Below, one piece after another: positions 18,193 to 27,707 of a stretch of 64,000 bases of DNA (positions within the stretch are counted from its first letter, which is position 1; the number at the start of each line of letters is the position of its first letter). The stretch is from Thalassotalea ponticola. GTDB taxonomy: Bacteria > Pseudomonadota > Gammaproteobacteria > Enterobacterales > Alteromonadaceae. The stretch spans positions 3,224,001-3,288,000 of the forward strand of contig NZ_CP166871.1 in the NCBI RefSeq assembly GCF_041379045.1, in the 5' to 3' direction. The translations under genes and the position numbers were made by a program. The notes under the pieces are model-generated. The model saw only the letters and a list, made by a program, of their open reading frames with translations, ran no database searches and was not told the origin of the DNA.

Positions 18193-19607
18193 TTACGGTC
18201 TCCTTCGCCTATTTGACCAAGTTCATAGTCACTAATCGCCCATTGCTCTGGCTTGTTGCGATCATATGCTAAGCCACCGTCAATAAATACCATTTCTGCT
18301 TGTGCATAAGTTGAAAACGGCTCGGCAGTCCACAAAACCACGTCGGCATTTTTACCGACTTGTAGTGAACCGGTTTGCTCAAAAATACCCAGTGACTTAG
18401 CCGCATTCGAGGTTAGCCACGTCCATGCTTGTGCTTTTGATATGTCAATGCCAGCTCGTTGACCGTCAGATAGGGCTTTGGCCGCTTCTTGATTCAAGCG
18501 TTGAATACCGATGTCTGAATCTGAGTGAACGATGGCACAGGCATTAGCCGCTTCAACCATAGGAACATTTTCGCGAATGCCGTCGTAAGCTTCCATTTTA
18601 AAGCCCCACCAGTCAGCCCACATTGCCGAGCAGATATTATTTTCAGCCAGCTTGTCTGCTATTTTATAGGCTTCTACCGCGTGTTGGAATGACGCGATTT
18701 GATAATCAAATTCCTTCATCACATCAATCATCGTGCCCATATCGTCGGCGCGATAACAATGCATGTGAACTAAAATCTCACCGTCTAGCACACCCATTAG
18801 GGTTTCTTTATTCAAGTCGCGTTTAGGTGGTTTAGCATCTTTGCCTGCTTCATAATCCGCTTGGTATTTTTCCCAAGCGCGCTTGTAGTCTTGTGCATCT
18901 GACCACGCTTGACGGTATCCGGCAACATTGCCCATACGCGTCATCGGGCCGCCTTTTTGACCATAAACGCGTTTTGGATTTTCACCACACGCCATTTTTA
19001 AGCCGTACGGCGCATCCGGAAACTTCATATCTTGAATGACTCGCCCCGGCAGGTTTTTAATGGTCACGCTGCGACCACCCACTAAGTTAGCACTACCCGG
19101 TAAAATTTGTAAGGTAGTAACACCACCGGCTAGAGCTCGGCGAAAACCGGGATCTTGTGGCCAAATAGAGTGTTCTGCCCACACTGCCGCCGTTACCGGC
19201 TTGGTCATTTCATTACCATCGGCATGCGAACCAGCGTCGGGTGTCGCATAAACCCCCAAGTGACTATGAACGTCAATAATACCCGGCGTTAACCATTTAT
19301 CGGTACCGTCAATAATGTTACTGACACTGCTGGCATCAATGTCGTCGCCGATAGCGACAATTTTGCCATTGTCCAGCAGTACCGATACGCCTTGTGCCAT
19401 ACCACCAACGCCATCATACATATTAACGTTGCTTATTAGCGTGGTTTCAGTGGGTAGTGGTTGATAAGTGCTTGGGAAAGGATCTTTGTTAATTTCAACA
19501 AAAGCAGCTTGCTTTTTATCAGTGGTCGCTTGCTCCCCACAGCCGGCAACAATGGCTGCAGATAACAACGACACTGAGGTCAACAAAGCTTTATTGACTT
19601 TTTTCAT
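18189..19607 (-). CDS. Amidohydrolase lipoprotein
   Basis: The 472-residue protein starts with a lipoprotein signal peptide (lipobox IVAGC, Cys23), so it is probably membrane-anchored in the periplasm. It carries the canonical metal motif TPGIIDVHSHLGVY (His114, His116), further candidate ligands in LVHMHCYRADD and ASFQHAVEAYK, and the acid in IVHSDSDIGIQRL. GKNADVVLWTAEPFSTYAQA is the usual C-terminal sandwich signature. It is the first gene of a two-gene operon with a degenerate paralogue. It may be a metal-dependent hydrolase of peptides or cyclic amides; the substrate cannot be deduced. Confidence 0.88.
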   Translation of the reverse strand: MKKVNKALLTSVSLLSAAIVAGCGEQATTDKKQAAFVEINKDPFPSTYQPLPTETTLISNVNMYDGVGGMAQGVSVLLDNGKIVAIGDDIDASSVSNIIDGTDKWLTPGIIDVHSHLGVYATPDAGSHADGNEMTKPVTAAVWAEHSIWPQDPGFRRALAGGVTTLQILPGSANLVGGRSVTIKNLPGRVIQDMKFPDAPYGLKMACGENPKRVYGQKGGPMTRMGNVAGYRQAWSDAQDYKRAWEKYQADYEAGKDAKPPKRDLNKETLMGVLDGEILVHMHCYRADDMGTMIDVMKEFDYQIASFQHAVEAYKIADKLAENNICSAMWADWWGFKMEAYDGIRENVPMVEAANACAIVHSDSDIGIQRLNQEAAKALSDGQRAGIDISKAQAWTWLTSNAAKSLGIFEQTGSLQVGKNADVVLWTAEPFSTYAQAEMVFIDGGLAYDRNKPEQWAISDYELGQIGEGDRK

Positions 19608-19737
19608 AGTGTTCCATCATCTTAGAGTTATTTGAAAGCTCATACTCTAGCAAGGACACTGGTTAAAGTCATTGTCGCTTGTCGTAAAAATTACGTTAAT
19701 TATCGGCTCAACGCTGCACTCAACAGCACATTGCTGA

Positions 19738-19766
19738 TTGGTATTATAGCGCTGGTTGGTTATAAT
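19738..19766 (+). promoter_or_regulatory. Probable sigma-70 promoter of ubiD-fre
   Basis: TTGGTA (19738-19743), a 17-nt spacer and a perfect TATAAT (19761-19766), 28 nt before the ubiD ATG. Confidence 0.6.
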
Positions 19767-19794
19767 GCCCGCAAACCCATGCTAGATAGATATT

Positions 19795-21291
19795 ATGAAA
19801 TATAAGGACTTGCGCGACTTTCTCGACAAATTGGAGCAAGTAGGTCAACTCAAGCGCATTACCCAACCGATATCAACCGAATTAGCGATGACCGAAATCA
19901 GCGACCGCACCTTGCGCGCTGGTGGCCCGGCTTTGCTGTTTGAAAACCCGGTCGGCTTTGATATTCCCGTATTAACAAACCTATTTGGCACACCTGAACG
20001 CGTGGCTATGGCCATGGGTCAAAACGATGTCAGTGAACTACGCGATGTAGGTAAGCTTATGGCGAGCTTAAAAGAGCCTGAGCCACCAACCGGTTTTAAA
20101 GATGCCATGGACAAGTTGCCACTCTTTAAACAGGTGTTGAATATGCCTACCAAACGCTTAAAGAAAGCCCCTTGCCAAGAGGTGGTTTATCAGGGTGATG
20201 ACGTTGACTTAACCAAGTTGCCTATTCAAAAGTGCTGGCCTGGTGACGTAGCACCACTAATTACCTGGGGACTAACGGTAACTCGTGGCCCTGAAAAGGC
20301 GCGCCAAAATTTGGGTATCTATCGCCAACAACTGCTCGGTAAAAACAAAATTATTATGCGTTGGTTATCGCATCGCGGTGGCGCGTTAGATTTCCAAGAA
20401 TTTAAAAAGCGTTACCCCGGTGAAAAATATCCGGTATCGGTAGCACTAGGTGCCGATCCCGCAACTATCTTAGGCGCGGTGACACCGGTGCCCGATACCT
20501 TGTCAGAATACGCCTTCGCCGGTTTGCTGCGCGGCAGTAAAACCGAAGTTGTCAAAAGTCTGAGTAACGACTTAGAGGTTCCAGCTTCGGCAGAAATAAT
20601 CCTTGAGGGCTACTTAGACCCTGAAGAAACGGCACCAGAAGGCCCCTATGGTGATCACACTGGGTACTACAACGAAGTCGACGACTTTCCCTTGATGACA
20701 GTGACCCACGTCACCATGCGTGAAAACCCGATATATCACAGCACCTATACCGGCCGTCCACCAGATGAACCGGCTATTTTGGGGGTGGCATTAAACGAAG
20801 TCTTTGTGCCCATTATTCAAAAGCAATTTCCGGAAATTGTCGATTTCTATTTACCACCTGAGGGGTGTTCTTATCGACTCGCGGTAGTGACTATGAAAAA
20901 ACAATATCCGGGTCATGCCAAACGGGTGATGATGGGTGTTTGGAGCTTCTTGCGGCAATTTATGTACACCAAATTTGTCATTGTCTGCGACGATGATGTG
21001 AATGCGCGTGACTGGCAAGATGTGATCTGGGCGATCACCACGCGTATGGACCCGGCACGCGATACGGTCATGGTGGAGAATACCCCCATTGATTATCTTG
21101 ATTTCGCCTCGCCAGTATCGGGTCTGGGCTCAAAAATGGGCCTCGATGCGACCAATAAATGGCCTGGTGAAACCGACCGAGAATGGGGCGAACCGATCAC
21201 CATGGATGCCGATATAAAACAGTATGTTGACGAAATTTGGGAAGAACTCGATATATTCACTACCTCGTCGGCAGTAAACAAATCAAAGTAG
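19795..21291 (+). CDS. ubiD: UbiD, 4-hydroxy-3-polyprenylbenzoate decarboxylase
   Basis: Prenylated-FMN-dependent decarboxylase of ubiquinone biosynthesis. The 498-residue length and motifs match E. coli Ubi[21 protein letters not shown] at the N-terminus, [20 protein letters not shown] (near 155) and the prFMN/metal region. The segment [20 protein letters not shown] (near 285) carries the conserved catalytic Glu. It depends on a UbiX partner, not present here. The start lies 28 nt after a good promoter. The gene is followed 9 nt later by fre, a pairing widely seen in gammaproteobacteria. Confidence 0.96.
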   Translation: MKYKDLRDFLDKLEQVGQLKRITQPISTELAMTEISDRTLRAGGPALLFENPVGFDIPVLTNLFGTPERVAMAMGQNDVSELRDVGKLMASLKEPEPPTGFKDAMDKLPLFKQVLNMPTKRLKKAPCQEVVYQGDDVDLTKLPIQKCWPGDVAPLITWGLTVTRGPEKARQNLGIYRQQLLGKNKIIMRWLSHRGGALDFQEFKKRYPGEKYPVSVALGADPATILGAVTPVPDTLSEYAFAGLLRGSKTEVVKSLSNDLEVPASAEIILEGYLDPEETAPEGPYGDHTGYYNEVDDFPLMTVTHVTMRENPIYHSTYTGRPPDEPAILGVALNEVFVPIIQKQFPEIVDFYLPPEGCSYRLAVVTMKKQYPGHAKRVMMGVWSFLRQFMYTKFVIVCDDDVNARDWQDVIWAITTRMDPARDTVMVENTPIDYLDFASPVSGLGSKMGLDATNKWPGETDREWGEPITMDADIKQYVDEIWEELDIFTTSSAVNKSK

Positions 21292-21300
21292 TAAAAAAAT

Positions 21301-21996
21301 ATGAATAGAATTCGTTGTCAGGTGGCATCAGTAAAGCCACTAACAGAGACCGTGTTTCAAGTGTTACTCAAACCTGAAACCGCGGTGAGCTATGTTGCAG
21401 GTCAGTACCTCAGTGTGGTCATGGGCGAAGACGACAAACGTCCCTTCTCGATTGCATCTAAGCCAAGCGATGAACTGATTGAGCTGCAAATTGGTGCATT
21501 TGCGGCTGACAGTTGGGCGATGCAAGTCATTGACCGAGTCAAACAAAATGACAGCATTGAGGTTGAACTGCCCGGCGGTGTAGCCCATCTGCAAGAGCAC
21601 AGTGAACGGCCGATTATCTTGCTCGCCGGCGGTACCGGCTTCTCGTATATCAAATCGATTTTAGCCGAACTCGCTGAACGTCATTACACCAAGCCGGTTT
21701 TGGTTTATTGGGGATTGCGCGATGCCGGTGCCTGCTATCAGTTAGAGCAGACGCAAGCCTTAGTCGACCAATTGCCGCAGGGCCAGTTTAATGTTGTGGT
21801 AGAGAACGCGGATAGTGACTGGCAGGGCCGTGTTGGTCGCGTACACGAACCGCTACTTAGCGATGTTGTATCGCTAGAACCGTATGATATCTACATGGCG
21901 GGACGCTTTGATATGGTTGGCTATTTACGCGATGAATTTATCAAGCACGGCGCGCTGACAGAGCACATGTATGCCGATGCATTCGCGTTTATTTAA
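21301..21996 (+). CDS. fre: NAD(P)H-flavin reductase
   Basis: Reduces free FMN, FAD or riboflavin with NAD(P)H; reduced flavin could supply UbiX/UbiD prenyl-FMN chemistry or iron reduction. The 231-residue protein has the ferredoxin-reductase fold: a flavin-binding barrel with RPFSIASKPSD (RxxS motif, near 45) and a nucleotide-binding domain with ILLAGGTGFSYIKSILAEL (near 105), ending in YADAFAFI. Length and ending match Fre/LuxG. It begins 9 nt after ubiD and shares its terminator at 22027-22069. Confidence 0.93.
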   Translation: MNRIRCQVASVKPLTETVFQVLLKPETAVSYVAGQYLSVVMGEDDKRPFSIASKPSDELIELQIGAFAADSWAMQVIDRVKQNDSIEVELPGGVAHLQEHSERPIILLAGGTGFSYIKSILAELAERHYTKPVLVYWGLRDAGACYQLEQTQALVDQLPQGQFNVVVENADSDWQGRVGRVHEPLLSDVVSLEPYDIYMAGRFDMVGYLRDEFIKHGALTEHMYADAFAFI

Positions 21997-22026
21997 TCAC
22001 CGCTTATCATCCACAGCCGATATATA

Positions 22027-22069
22027 AAAAAACGCAAGCTCAACCTGCTAATGGTCAGCTTGCGTTTTT
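22027..22069. terminator. Bidirectional terminator between fre and the DUF885 gene
   Basis: AAAAAACGCAAGCT and AGCTTGCGTTTTT form a stem of at least 10 bp, with A-runs on the left and T-runs on the right. It can therefore serve fre from the left and the convergent cytochrome/DUF885 operon from the right. Confidence 0.8.
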
Positions 22070-22119
22070 CGTTTCAGAACACTCAATAGTTACGCTTAGC
22101 GACAGTTCATTGCTAACGT

Positions 22120-23427
22120 CTAATCACCTGCGCGAGTTTGCATCATCGACGCACTTTTTGGGTTCGCCAATAATTGACTAAACACCTGCCAACGCTTGTC
22201 GTGGTCGCCGTCTGCCTGTGGCTCAACGTAAGCGCGAACAATGTCCTGCCCTAAGTTATAATTGATCACATACGCTCGGTAGCGCTCAATAAAGTCGATG
22301 CGTTGCGCTGATTTGTTTCGATCACTGAGGGCATACTTCATTAAAAACTCGATCGCTTGCTGCTTATTAATCTGCCCATCTAAGTAGCGTTTTGCCGCCA
22401 CGTTACCCGCGTAGGAGAGCTTACTTAGCACACTTTGTACTTGATAATAGCGCTCAGCCTGCGACGCATCTAGCTCCGCTAATTTAAATAATACATCGCG
22501 CTCAAATTCTAAGCGTTGTGGTTGTGGAAATGCCACCTCGATGCCGTAGTTAGCACTGCCTTCAGCTAACAGCGATAACGGCGAATACAGTGGATATTTC
22601 GAATACTCGATCCAGCCCTTGCCGTTAACTAAGTGCTTCTCCATTAATGAATTAAACACGTGATGGCCAGGATACCCCTCGTGGCTTGCCAAATCGATAG
22701 CCCGATCGATTTGCATATCAAAATCGGTATTGACTTGGATCACACTGTGACTATTGCCCTGATACCAATTGTAACCACTCCACGGCTTAGAGGTGACGTA
22801 CTCTAAGGTAAATGACTCATTGCTGGGCAATTCAATATATTGCTTGGTGCGATTTCTAGCTTCGCTGATAGCGGCATCAAATACCTGAGCAAGTTTATCA
22901 CTCGGGATGACAAATTGACGTTGAAACGCGTCAAGTCGTGTATTTAAATCTCCTTGCCCAGGCAATAACTGATCAAGTTCGGCTAACGCGTCGTCAAAAT
23001 CTGCCTCCGTTAATGCCCCAGACACTGCGTCGTATAACGCTAATGATTCTTGGTCAAAAGACAGTTGTTTACCGCCGAGCTGCTCCACAAACGCCAACAG
23101 CGAACGCACTTGCACCTGCAACATATCTTTGCGTAACTGTTGTTCTCGATCGGGGCTAACGCGCTCGATGGCACTCAACAAGCTCTGTGCATCCTCAGCC
23201 AACTCTGTCAGTGGTCGCTTACTAGCCTGCTGTTGCCACTCTTTCGGCCCGTAATATGCATCAATGTAGTAATCGTGATGCTTACCTACTTCTAACGCCA
23301 ATTTTACATATCGCTCTGCCAACGGGTTCATCTGCTTACCTGTATCGTTTGTGTAGCCGCTAGAGCAGCCCCCAAATACACTGCCTGCGACTATCATCAA
23401 GCCTACAATCAAACGTTTAATAATCAA
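22120..23427 (-). CDS. DUF885 family lipoprotein, putative metallopeptidase-like
   Basis: The 435-residue protein has a lipoprotein signal (lipobox VFGGC, Cys21). DUF885 proteins have an M3/M32-like helical fold. The zinc-site-like motif LASHEGYPGHHVFN (near 250) and a downstream glutamate (LLAEGSANYGIEVAF) are consistent with a metallopeptidase, although no activity is proven for this group. It begins 4 nt after the cytochrome c gene and is probably co-transcribed with it. The operon ends at the bidirectional terminator. Confidence 0.82.
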   Translation of the reverse strand: MIIKRLIVGLMIVAGSVFGGCSSGYTNDTGKQMNPLAERYVKLALEVGKHHDYYIDAYYGPKEWQQQASKRPLTELAEDAQSLLSAIERVSPDREQQLRKDMLQVQVRSLLAFVEQLGGKQLSFDQESLALYDAVSGALTEADFDDALAELDQLLPGQGDLNTRLDAFQRQFVIPSDKLAQVFDAAISEARNRTKQYIELPSNESFTLEYVTSKPWSGYNWYQGNSHSVIQVNTDFDMQIDRAIDLASHEGYPGHHVFNSLMEKHLVNGKGWIEYSKYPLYSPLSLLAEGSANYGIEVAFPQPQRLEFERDVLFKLAELDASQAERYYQVQSVLSKLSYAGNVAAKRYLDGQINKQQAIEFLMKYALSDRNKSAQRIDFIERYRAYVINYNLGQDIVRAYVEPQADGDHDKRWQVFSQLLANPKSASMMQTRAGD

Positions 23428-23431
23428 TTAA

Positions 23432-23830
23432 TTATTCCTTCTCGGCCGCTTTGAACTGAGCAAAATAATGCGCTAGTGCCCGCAATTCATCATCACTGAA
23501 GCGCAACATCATCGGCTGCTTTACTTTTTGCTCTTCTAACTGATCGCGATAATACTGCATTTTAATAAACAATTGCTGCTCACCCTGACCTGCTAAATCG
23601 GGATATATTGCTAAGCTTGCCCTACCCTCGATGCCATGACACGGGGCACAGTAACGTATGTGCTGCCTGAGCTTTTGCTGAGCCAACTGCTCTTCGGCAA
23701 TTTCTGCTTCGGCCATAAGCATGCCTTGTTCAAATAATGGATCGTCGATGGCAATAGGTTGCCAAGCATAACTGCTGTGCGCAACCAACGCTAAGCTCAG
23801 TAATTTGATGCTGGTTATTTTTCTTATCAT
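23432..23830 (-). CDS. Exported monohaem c-type cytochrome
   Basis: A 132-residue protein with an N-terminal signal peptide (MIRKITSIKLLSLALVAHSSYA) and one haem site, IRYCAPCHGIEGR (CxxCH). The distal Met ligand is probably in QPMMLRFSDDELRALAHYF. It resembles the cytochrome c4/c553 class, with an extra 30-residue helical segment between the signal peptide and the haem motif. It lies 4 nt before the DUF885 gene and downstream of a second cytochrome from which a terminator separates it. It is probably a periplasmic electron carrier; the partner is unknown. Confidence 0.88.
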   Translation of the reverse strand: MIRKITSIKLLSLALVAHSSYAWQPIAIDDPLFEQGMLMAEAEIAEEQLAQQKLRQHIRYCAPCHGIEGRASLAIYPDLAGQGEQQLFIKMQYYRDQLEEQKVKQPMMLRFSDDELRALAHYFAQFKAAEKE

Positions 23831-23894
23831 GGTCAGGTGATGGCGTTAAATAGGTAGTGTTCTATCAAACCGTATTCCGCTTTGTAACGGCAAT

Positions 23895-23923
23895 AAAAAA
23901 AGCGCATATCAATGCGCTTTTTT
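23895..23923 (-). terminator. Rho-independent terminator after the 103-residue cytochrome c
   Basis: Perfect stem AAAAAAGCGCAT / ATGCGCTTTTTT with a 4-nt loop, 16 nt past the stop codon on the minus strand and ending in a U-run. Confidence 0.85.
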
Positions 23924-23938
23924 ACCTACATAGGCGGC

Positions 23939-24250
23939 TTACTTAGCGTCTAAGCTTGCGTAGTAAGCAGCTAAGTTAGCGATATCTTCGTCCGTTAATG
24001 GCATTGCCATTGGCGCCATTACTGGATCTTTGCGGTTACCAGCTTTAAAATCTTTCAATTGCTTTGCAATGTAAGCTTCTTTTTGGCCAGCAAGGTTTGG
24101 ATACATAGGTACCGCTGAAATACCTTCAGCACCGTGACAAGCTGCACAAACAGCTGATTTGGCTTTACCAGCTTCAACATCAGCAGCCATTGCTGGTGCA
24201 GATAGTACAACAGATGCAGCTAAGGCTAGAGTTAATTTTTTCATAGTCAT
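23939..24250 (-). CDS. Periplasmic cytochrome c (c4/c553-like, monohaem)
   Basis: A 103-residue protein with signal peptide ([23 protein letters not shown]), haem site [14 protein letters not shown] and axial Met in [19 protein letters not shown]. It is close to a single domain of cytochrome c4 and to the abundant small cytochromes of Shewanella and Colwellia, which carry electrons to the terminal oxidase. It is transcribed divergently from selO and has its own terminator, so it is probably expressed independently of the 132-residue cytochrome downstream. Confidence 0.92.
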   Translation of the reverse strand: MTMKKLTLALAASVVLSAPAMAADVEAGKAKSAVCAACHGAEGISAVPMYPNLAGQKEAYIAKQLKDFKAGNRKDPVMAPMAMPLTDEDIANLAAYYASLDAK

Positions 24251-24395
24251 TACTCTTTGTTGTTTAAGTGAATTATTTAAACCTCATTTGATTATATGGA
24301 AAAAAACCTATCGTGTCTGTGGTTTTTTCGCAAAAACATATATCTTTGATAAATATCACGTAAAATACCAAGGTATTCAACGTATCAGGATCGCC

Positions 24396-25856
24396 ATGAT
24401 TACACTGAACAATAGTTATCTCACCTTAGGCAACCAATTTTTTCAACGGGTGATGCCGAGTAGAGTCGATAACCCGCAACTGTATTTATTCAATCGCGAC
24501 TTGGCAACCAACTCGCGTATTTCAGAGGCACTGATCGACGACCGGCAAGCACTAGCCAATATCTTTGCCGGTAACGTAGAGGCGTGTGACATCTCCCCTG
24601 TGGCACTGGCGTATGCCGGTCACCAGTTTGGCCACTTTAATCCACAGCTTGGCGATGGTCGAGCGCATTTACTTGGCGAGTTAACCGACGTTGATAATCA
24701 GATACGAGAGTTACAATTAAAAGGTTCAGGACAAACCCCGTTTTCAAGACAAGGCGATGGCAAATGTGCCCTTGGACCGGCCATCAGGGAGTACCTGATG
24801 GGAGAGGCCATGCACGCCCTCGGGGTTCCGACCACCCGCAGCCTCAGCGTGGTATTGACGAATCAAACCGTATATCGCCAACAACCCGAGCCGGGTGCCG
24901 TGGTTAGTCGCTTGGCTAGCAGTCATCTTCGAGTTGGCAGTTTCCAGTATTTTGCGGCGAGAAACGACTACCAAAGTGTTAAACAATTGGCTGATTTTGC
25001 GATTAAACGTCATTATCCACAGATAGATATCGCCAGTGATAATTATTTACTGCAGTTTCTCCAAGCGGTAATCGATAAACACGTCAGTTTGCAAGTGCAT
25101 TGGTTGCGAGTTGGGTTTATTCACGGTGTAATGAATACCGATAACACCACCATCAGCGGTGAAACAATCGACTACGGTCCATGTGCAATGATGGGGGTTT
25201 ACGATCCAGACACCGTGTACAGCTCAATTGACCATCATGGTCGTTACGCGTTTGGACAACAAGCCAACATCAGTCAATGGAATATGGCTCGCCTTGCAGA
25301 GACGCTACTGCCATTGATTGACGCCGACAGCGATCAAGCGGTGGAAATGGTATTGCCTATTGTTAAGAGCTTTGGTGAAAAGTTTAATCAAGCCAATGAG
25401 CAAATGTTGGTGAATAAAATTGGCTTTGAGCGCGTTAATGCCGATACTTTGTCACTGATTCACCAATTACTCACTGTCTTGAAAGTAGAGCAACTCGATT
25501 ATACCAATGCGTTTTTTCACTTAGCGCATACCCTACAAGGTAAACCTCTTCCCGCATCACTTGCTCCAGCACTAAGTGCTTGGTTGGAGAATTGGCACCA
25601 AGCCCTCAGTGATCACACCGCCGCCTATCAGTTGATGCGCCAAACTAACCCGGTGGTGATTCCGCGAAATCACCATGTCGAGGCAATACTCGCCGAGTCA
25701 TATCAACGGGTTGCTGACAACGACATGTCCACTGAGCACATCGAGTCGTTTTTGCGCGTTGTGAGCAAGCCTTTTTATCAAGGCGAACAAACGCATAACT
25801 ACCAAACCCCAGCAGCGGATAACGACGCGGGTTACCAAACCTTTTGCGGAACCTAA
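24396..25856 (+). CDS. selO: SelO/YdiU protein adenylyltransferase (AMPylase pseudokinase)
   Basis: SelO transfers AMP from ATP to Ser/Thr/Tyr residues of redox-related proteins. I place the start at ATG 24396 (MITLNNSYLTLGNQFFQ), giving 486 residues; the longer open frame runs antisense through the divergent cytochrome gene. Conserved elements are AYAGHQFGHFNPQLGDGRAH (near 65), LQLKGSGQTPFSRQGDG (nucleotide loop, near 110), VGFIHGVMNTDNTTI (catalytic Asn region, near 245) and IDYGPCAMM (metal-binding Asp). A C-terminal Cys (TFCGT) matches the redox cysteine reported for the family. Confidence 0.94.
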   Translation: MITLNNSYLTLGNQFFQRVMPSRVDNPQLYLFNRDLATNSRISEALIDDRQALANIFAGNVEACDISPVALAYAGHQFGHFNPQLGDGRAHLLGELTDVDNQIRELQLKGSGQTPFSRQGDGKCALGPAIREYLMGEAMHALGVPTTRSLSVVLTNQTVYRQQPEPGAVVSRLASSHLRVGSFQYFAARNDYQSVKQLADFAIKRHYPQIDIASDNYLLQFLQAVIDKHVSLQVHWLRVGFIHGVMNTDNTTISGETIDYGPCAMMGVYDPDTVYSSIDHHGRYAFGQQANISQWNMARLAETLLPLIDADSDQAVEMVLPIVKSFGEKFNQANEQMLVNKIGFERVNADTLSLIHQLLTVLKVEQLDYTNAFFHLAHTLQGKPLPASLAPALSAWLENWHQALSDHTAAYQLMRQTNPVVIPRNHHVEAILAESYQRVADNDMSTEHIESFLRVVSKPFYQGEQTHNYQTPAADNDAGYQTFCGT

Positions 25857-25877
25857 GCCGAGCCAAACGAGCCCACT

Positions 25878-26168
25878 ATGAAGCTTACTCAAATTAATAA
25901 CCACACAGTGGCCATAACCTTTACAGACGATTGGCAGATCGAACAAACTGAAGATCTAGCCAAGCACATTCTCAGTTACTTAGACGAACACCAAGTGTTG
26001 GAAAAGGTAATCGGCGCAGATCGCTTCGACTGTCGCTTTCGCTTTTTGCAGTGCGACTTCGTACTGCATTTTGAGCACTACAGTGAGTCTTGTTGGATTG
26101 AGGCACAAGATCGCTTTAATCAACGGGGTGTGCAAGACATAGTCGCCGCCCTAATCAAAGCGCAATAA
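25878..26168 (+). CDS. Small conserved protein, probably DUF3630
   Basis: A 96-residue soluble protein (MKLTQINNHTVAITFTDDWQ) with a compact alternating pattern and a conserved-looking core GADRFDCRFRFLQCDFVLHF followed by EHYSESCWIEA. The pattern and size are those I associate with DUF3630, a family of Alteromonadales proteins of unknown function; this identification is from memory and uncertain. It begins 21 nt after selO and may be co-transcribed. Its last 18 nt overlap the end of the convergent oxidoreductase gene. Confidence 0.75.
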   Translation: MKLTQINNHTVAITFTDDWQIEQTEDLAKHILSYLDEHQVLEKVIGADRFDCRFRFLQCDFVLHFEHYSESCWIEAQDRFNQRGVQDIVAALIKAQ

Positions 26169-27191
26169 CACTTTGCCATCACTTTTGTGAACGGCATAGT
26201 GCTCCAATGCTGGAACGAACTGATCGACGTTGAACTGACCGTAGATATCGGTGGCAAAAATGCCATCGCGAAATAATTTTTGCACCTTCTTAGACAAGGC
26301 TAATACTCGTAGCGGGTTGGCCTTGGTTAATTCTGTTGCCAACCAAAACCCCTCAATTCGCTGATTTTTAAAAATCACATCAGCAACGGAAAAATAACCG
26401 CCATACGGGTCCACGGTCTCGGTTAACCGACCGTAGACAATAGCGGTTGAGCCACTGGGCATTTGTGCTAAAACTCGCGGTGTATCCGTATCGGCGACCG
26501 CATCAATAAACACACTTGCGCCAAGCGTTTTACAGGCGTGCTTTAATTGCTCACAGAAATCGTCAGCACTCGTCAATAACACACAATCGGCACGCAACTG
26601 CTTAAGTGCCTCGACATTCGCTCGCGAGCGCACCGTTGCAATGGTTTTTATACCCTGTGTTTTGGCGTAGCGAATTACTCCCTTGCCCACTTGGCTGGCA
26701 GCGGCGTTTAACACCATGGCTTTGGCGCCAAGTTGTTTAGCTCTGTCGACCAAACAAACCGAGGTACAGGGGTTAACGATCAGCGTTGCGGCTTGTGCGT
26801 CGGTTAAGTCGGCATGTACCGGCAGACAGTGATTGGCCTGTACAATGGCGTACTTGGCCCACAGACCATCTGCCCCAGGCGTGGCTGATAACGCCACGCG
26901 CTTGCCGGTGAGGTATTTTCCATACAAGCCGGCGTTGGCCTCAATCACTTGACCACAACCTTCAAAACCGGCGTATGCGCCATCAACGGGGGGTAAGCCG
27001 TATTGGCCCATCAAGTAAACCAAGTCGGATGGGTTCACTGGTGAGGCGATCATTTTTACTAACACTTGTCCCGACTTTAACGACGGCAAGTCTTTTTCTT
27101 GTAACTGCAAACGCTCAGCAAAAGGGCGTTGTAAGTCGTCAATCACTTTAAGGGCAAAGCCCTGATTTTTAATCACTTGATGCAACCTCAT
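26151..27191 (-). CDS. MDR-superfamily NAD(P)H-dependent oxidoreductase (quinone/enoyl reductase-like)
   Basis: The 346-residue medium-chain dehydrogenase/reductase has an N-terminal GroES-like domain (VKMIASPVNPSDLVYLMGQY; PPVDGAYAGFEGCGQVIEA) and a Rossmann domain (MVLNAAASQVGKGVIRYAKT). The structural-zinc cysteine cluster of alcohol dehydrogenases is absent, so it belongs with the zinc-independent quinone oxidoreductases or 2-enoyl thioester reductases. NPSDLVYLMGQYG resembles the mitochondrial enoyl reductase (MECR) pattern. It is monocistronic, convergent with the DUF3630-like gene (18-nt overlap). Confidence 0.85.
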   Translation of the reverse strand: MRLHQVIKNQGFALKVIDDLQRPFAERLQLQEKDLPSLKSGQVLVKMIASPVNPSDLVYLMGQYGLPPVDGAYAGFEGCGQVIEANAGLYGKYLTGKRVALSATPGADGLWAKYAIVQANHCLPVHADLTDAQAATLIVNPCTSVCLVDRAKQLGAKAMVLNAAASQVGKGVIRYAKTQGIKTIATVRSRANVEALKQLRADCVLLTSADDFCEQLKHACKTLGASVFIDAVADTDTPRVLAQMPSGSTAIVYGRLTETVDPYGGYFSVADVIFKNQRIEGFWLATELTKANPLRVLALSKKVQKLFRDGIFATDIYGQFNVDQFVPALEHYAVHKSDGKVLLRFD

Positions 27192-27314
27192 ATAGAGTTA
27201 AAAACTGCTAGAATTAAAGTAAACCGAAGGCCTATCTACGAGTTGGTCTTAACGACACTCACCCTAACACAAATCGGCCATAGTCCAAACCAGTATAACC
27301 TGTTCCAATTTTGA
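27192..27314. other. Upstream region of the MDR gene, left flank of the MITE
   Basis: This is the first part of a 516-bp gene-free gap between the MDR gene and the OsmC-YcaO gene. The remainder is the 269-bp inverted-repeat element and an AT-rich leader (27584-27707). Nothing recognisable was seen in this segment. Confidence 0.4.
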
Positions 27315-27583
27315 CTAGGGCGTGTTGATCTTTGAGGTACAAATTTTGTTCAACCTAAATGATTTCTGATCAAAATAGCTGTCATGCAGCATAGTCATCT
27401 ATGTAAATGTCAGATATTACAGAGCAGGGAGAATTTAGGCTGAACCCTTTGGGCAGCGTTTGTTTGACATTTCTACTTTGTTACCGCCTATTTATTTAGA
27501 TGGCTAAACTTTATAGTCGTTGCCTTGTAAAAATCTCAAACAACTCGCTGCAAAAATGAACAGCAAAGATCAACACGCCCTAG
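27315..27583. mobile_element. Non-autonomous inverted-repeat element (MITE) with CTAG target duplication
   Basis: The 16-bp ends GGCGTGTTGATCTTTG (27319-27334) and CAAAGATCAACACGCC (27564-27579) are perfect inverted repeats, each flanked by CTAG. That is a 4-bp YTAR duplication as produced by IS5-group transposases. An inner inverted pair, TTCAACCTAAAT (27349-27360) and ATTTAGGCTGAA (27433-27444), has one mismatch. No transposase frame is present. The outer 40 bp of the right end, read inward, match the element end at 62350, so at least two family members occur in this window. Confidence 0.85.
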
Positions 27584-27707
27584 GATCCGTTGGTTTTTGC
27601 GGTAATTTTTTTTCACAAAAGCAAGATTAATTTCTGAAAAACAACGATAATTAGCGGATAAATTGACGTCTTTGCTAAATCTAAGCAAACCAAATTCGGT
27701 AACTACC

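Noticed and set aside
24159..24395. Upstream extension of the selO frame
   Set aside because: It overlaps the signal peptide region of the divergent cytochrome gene; ATG 24396 matches the family start.
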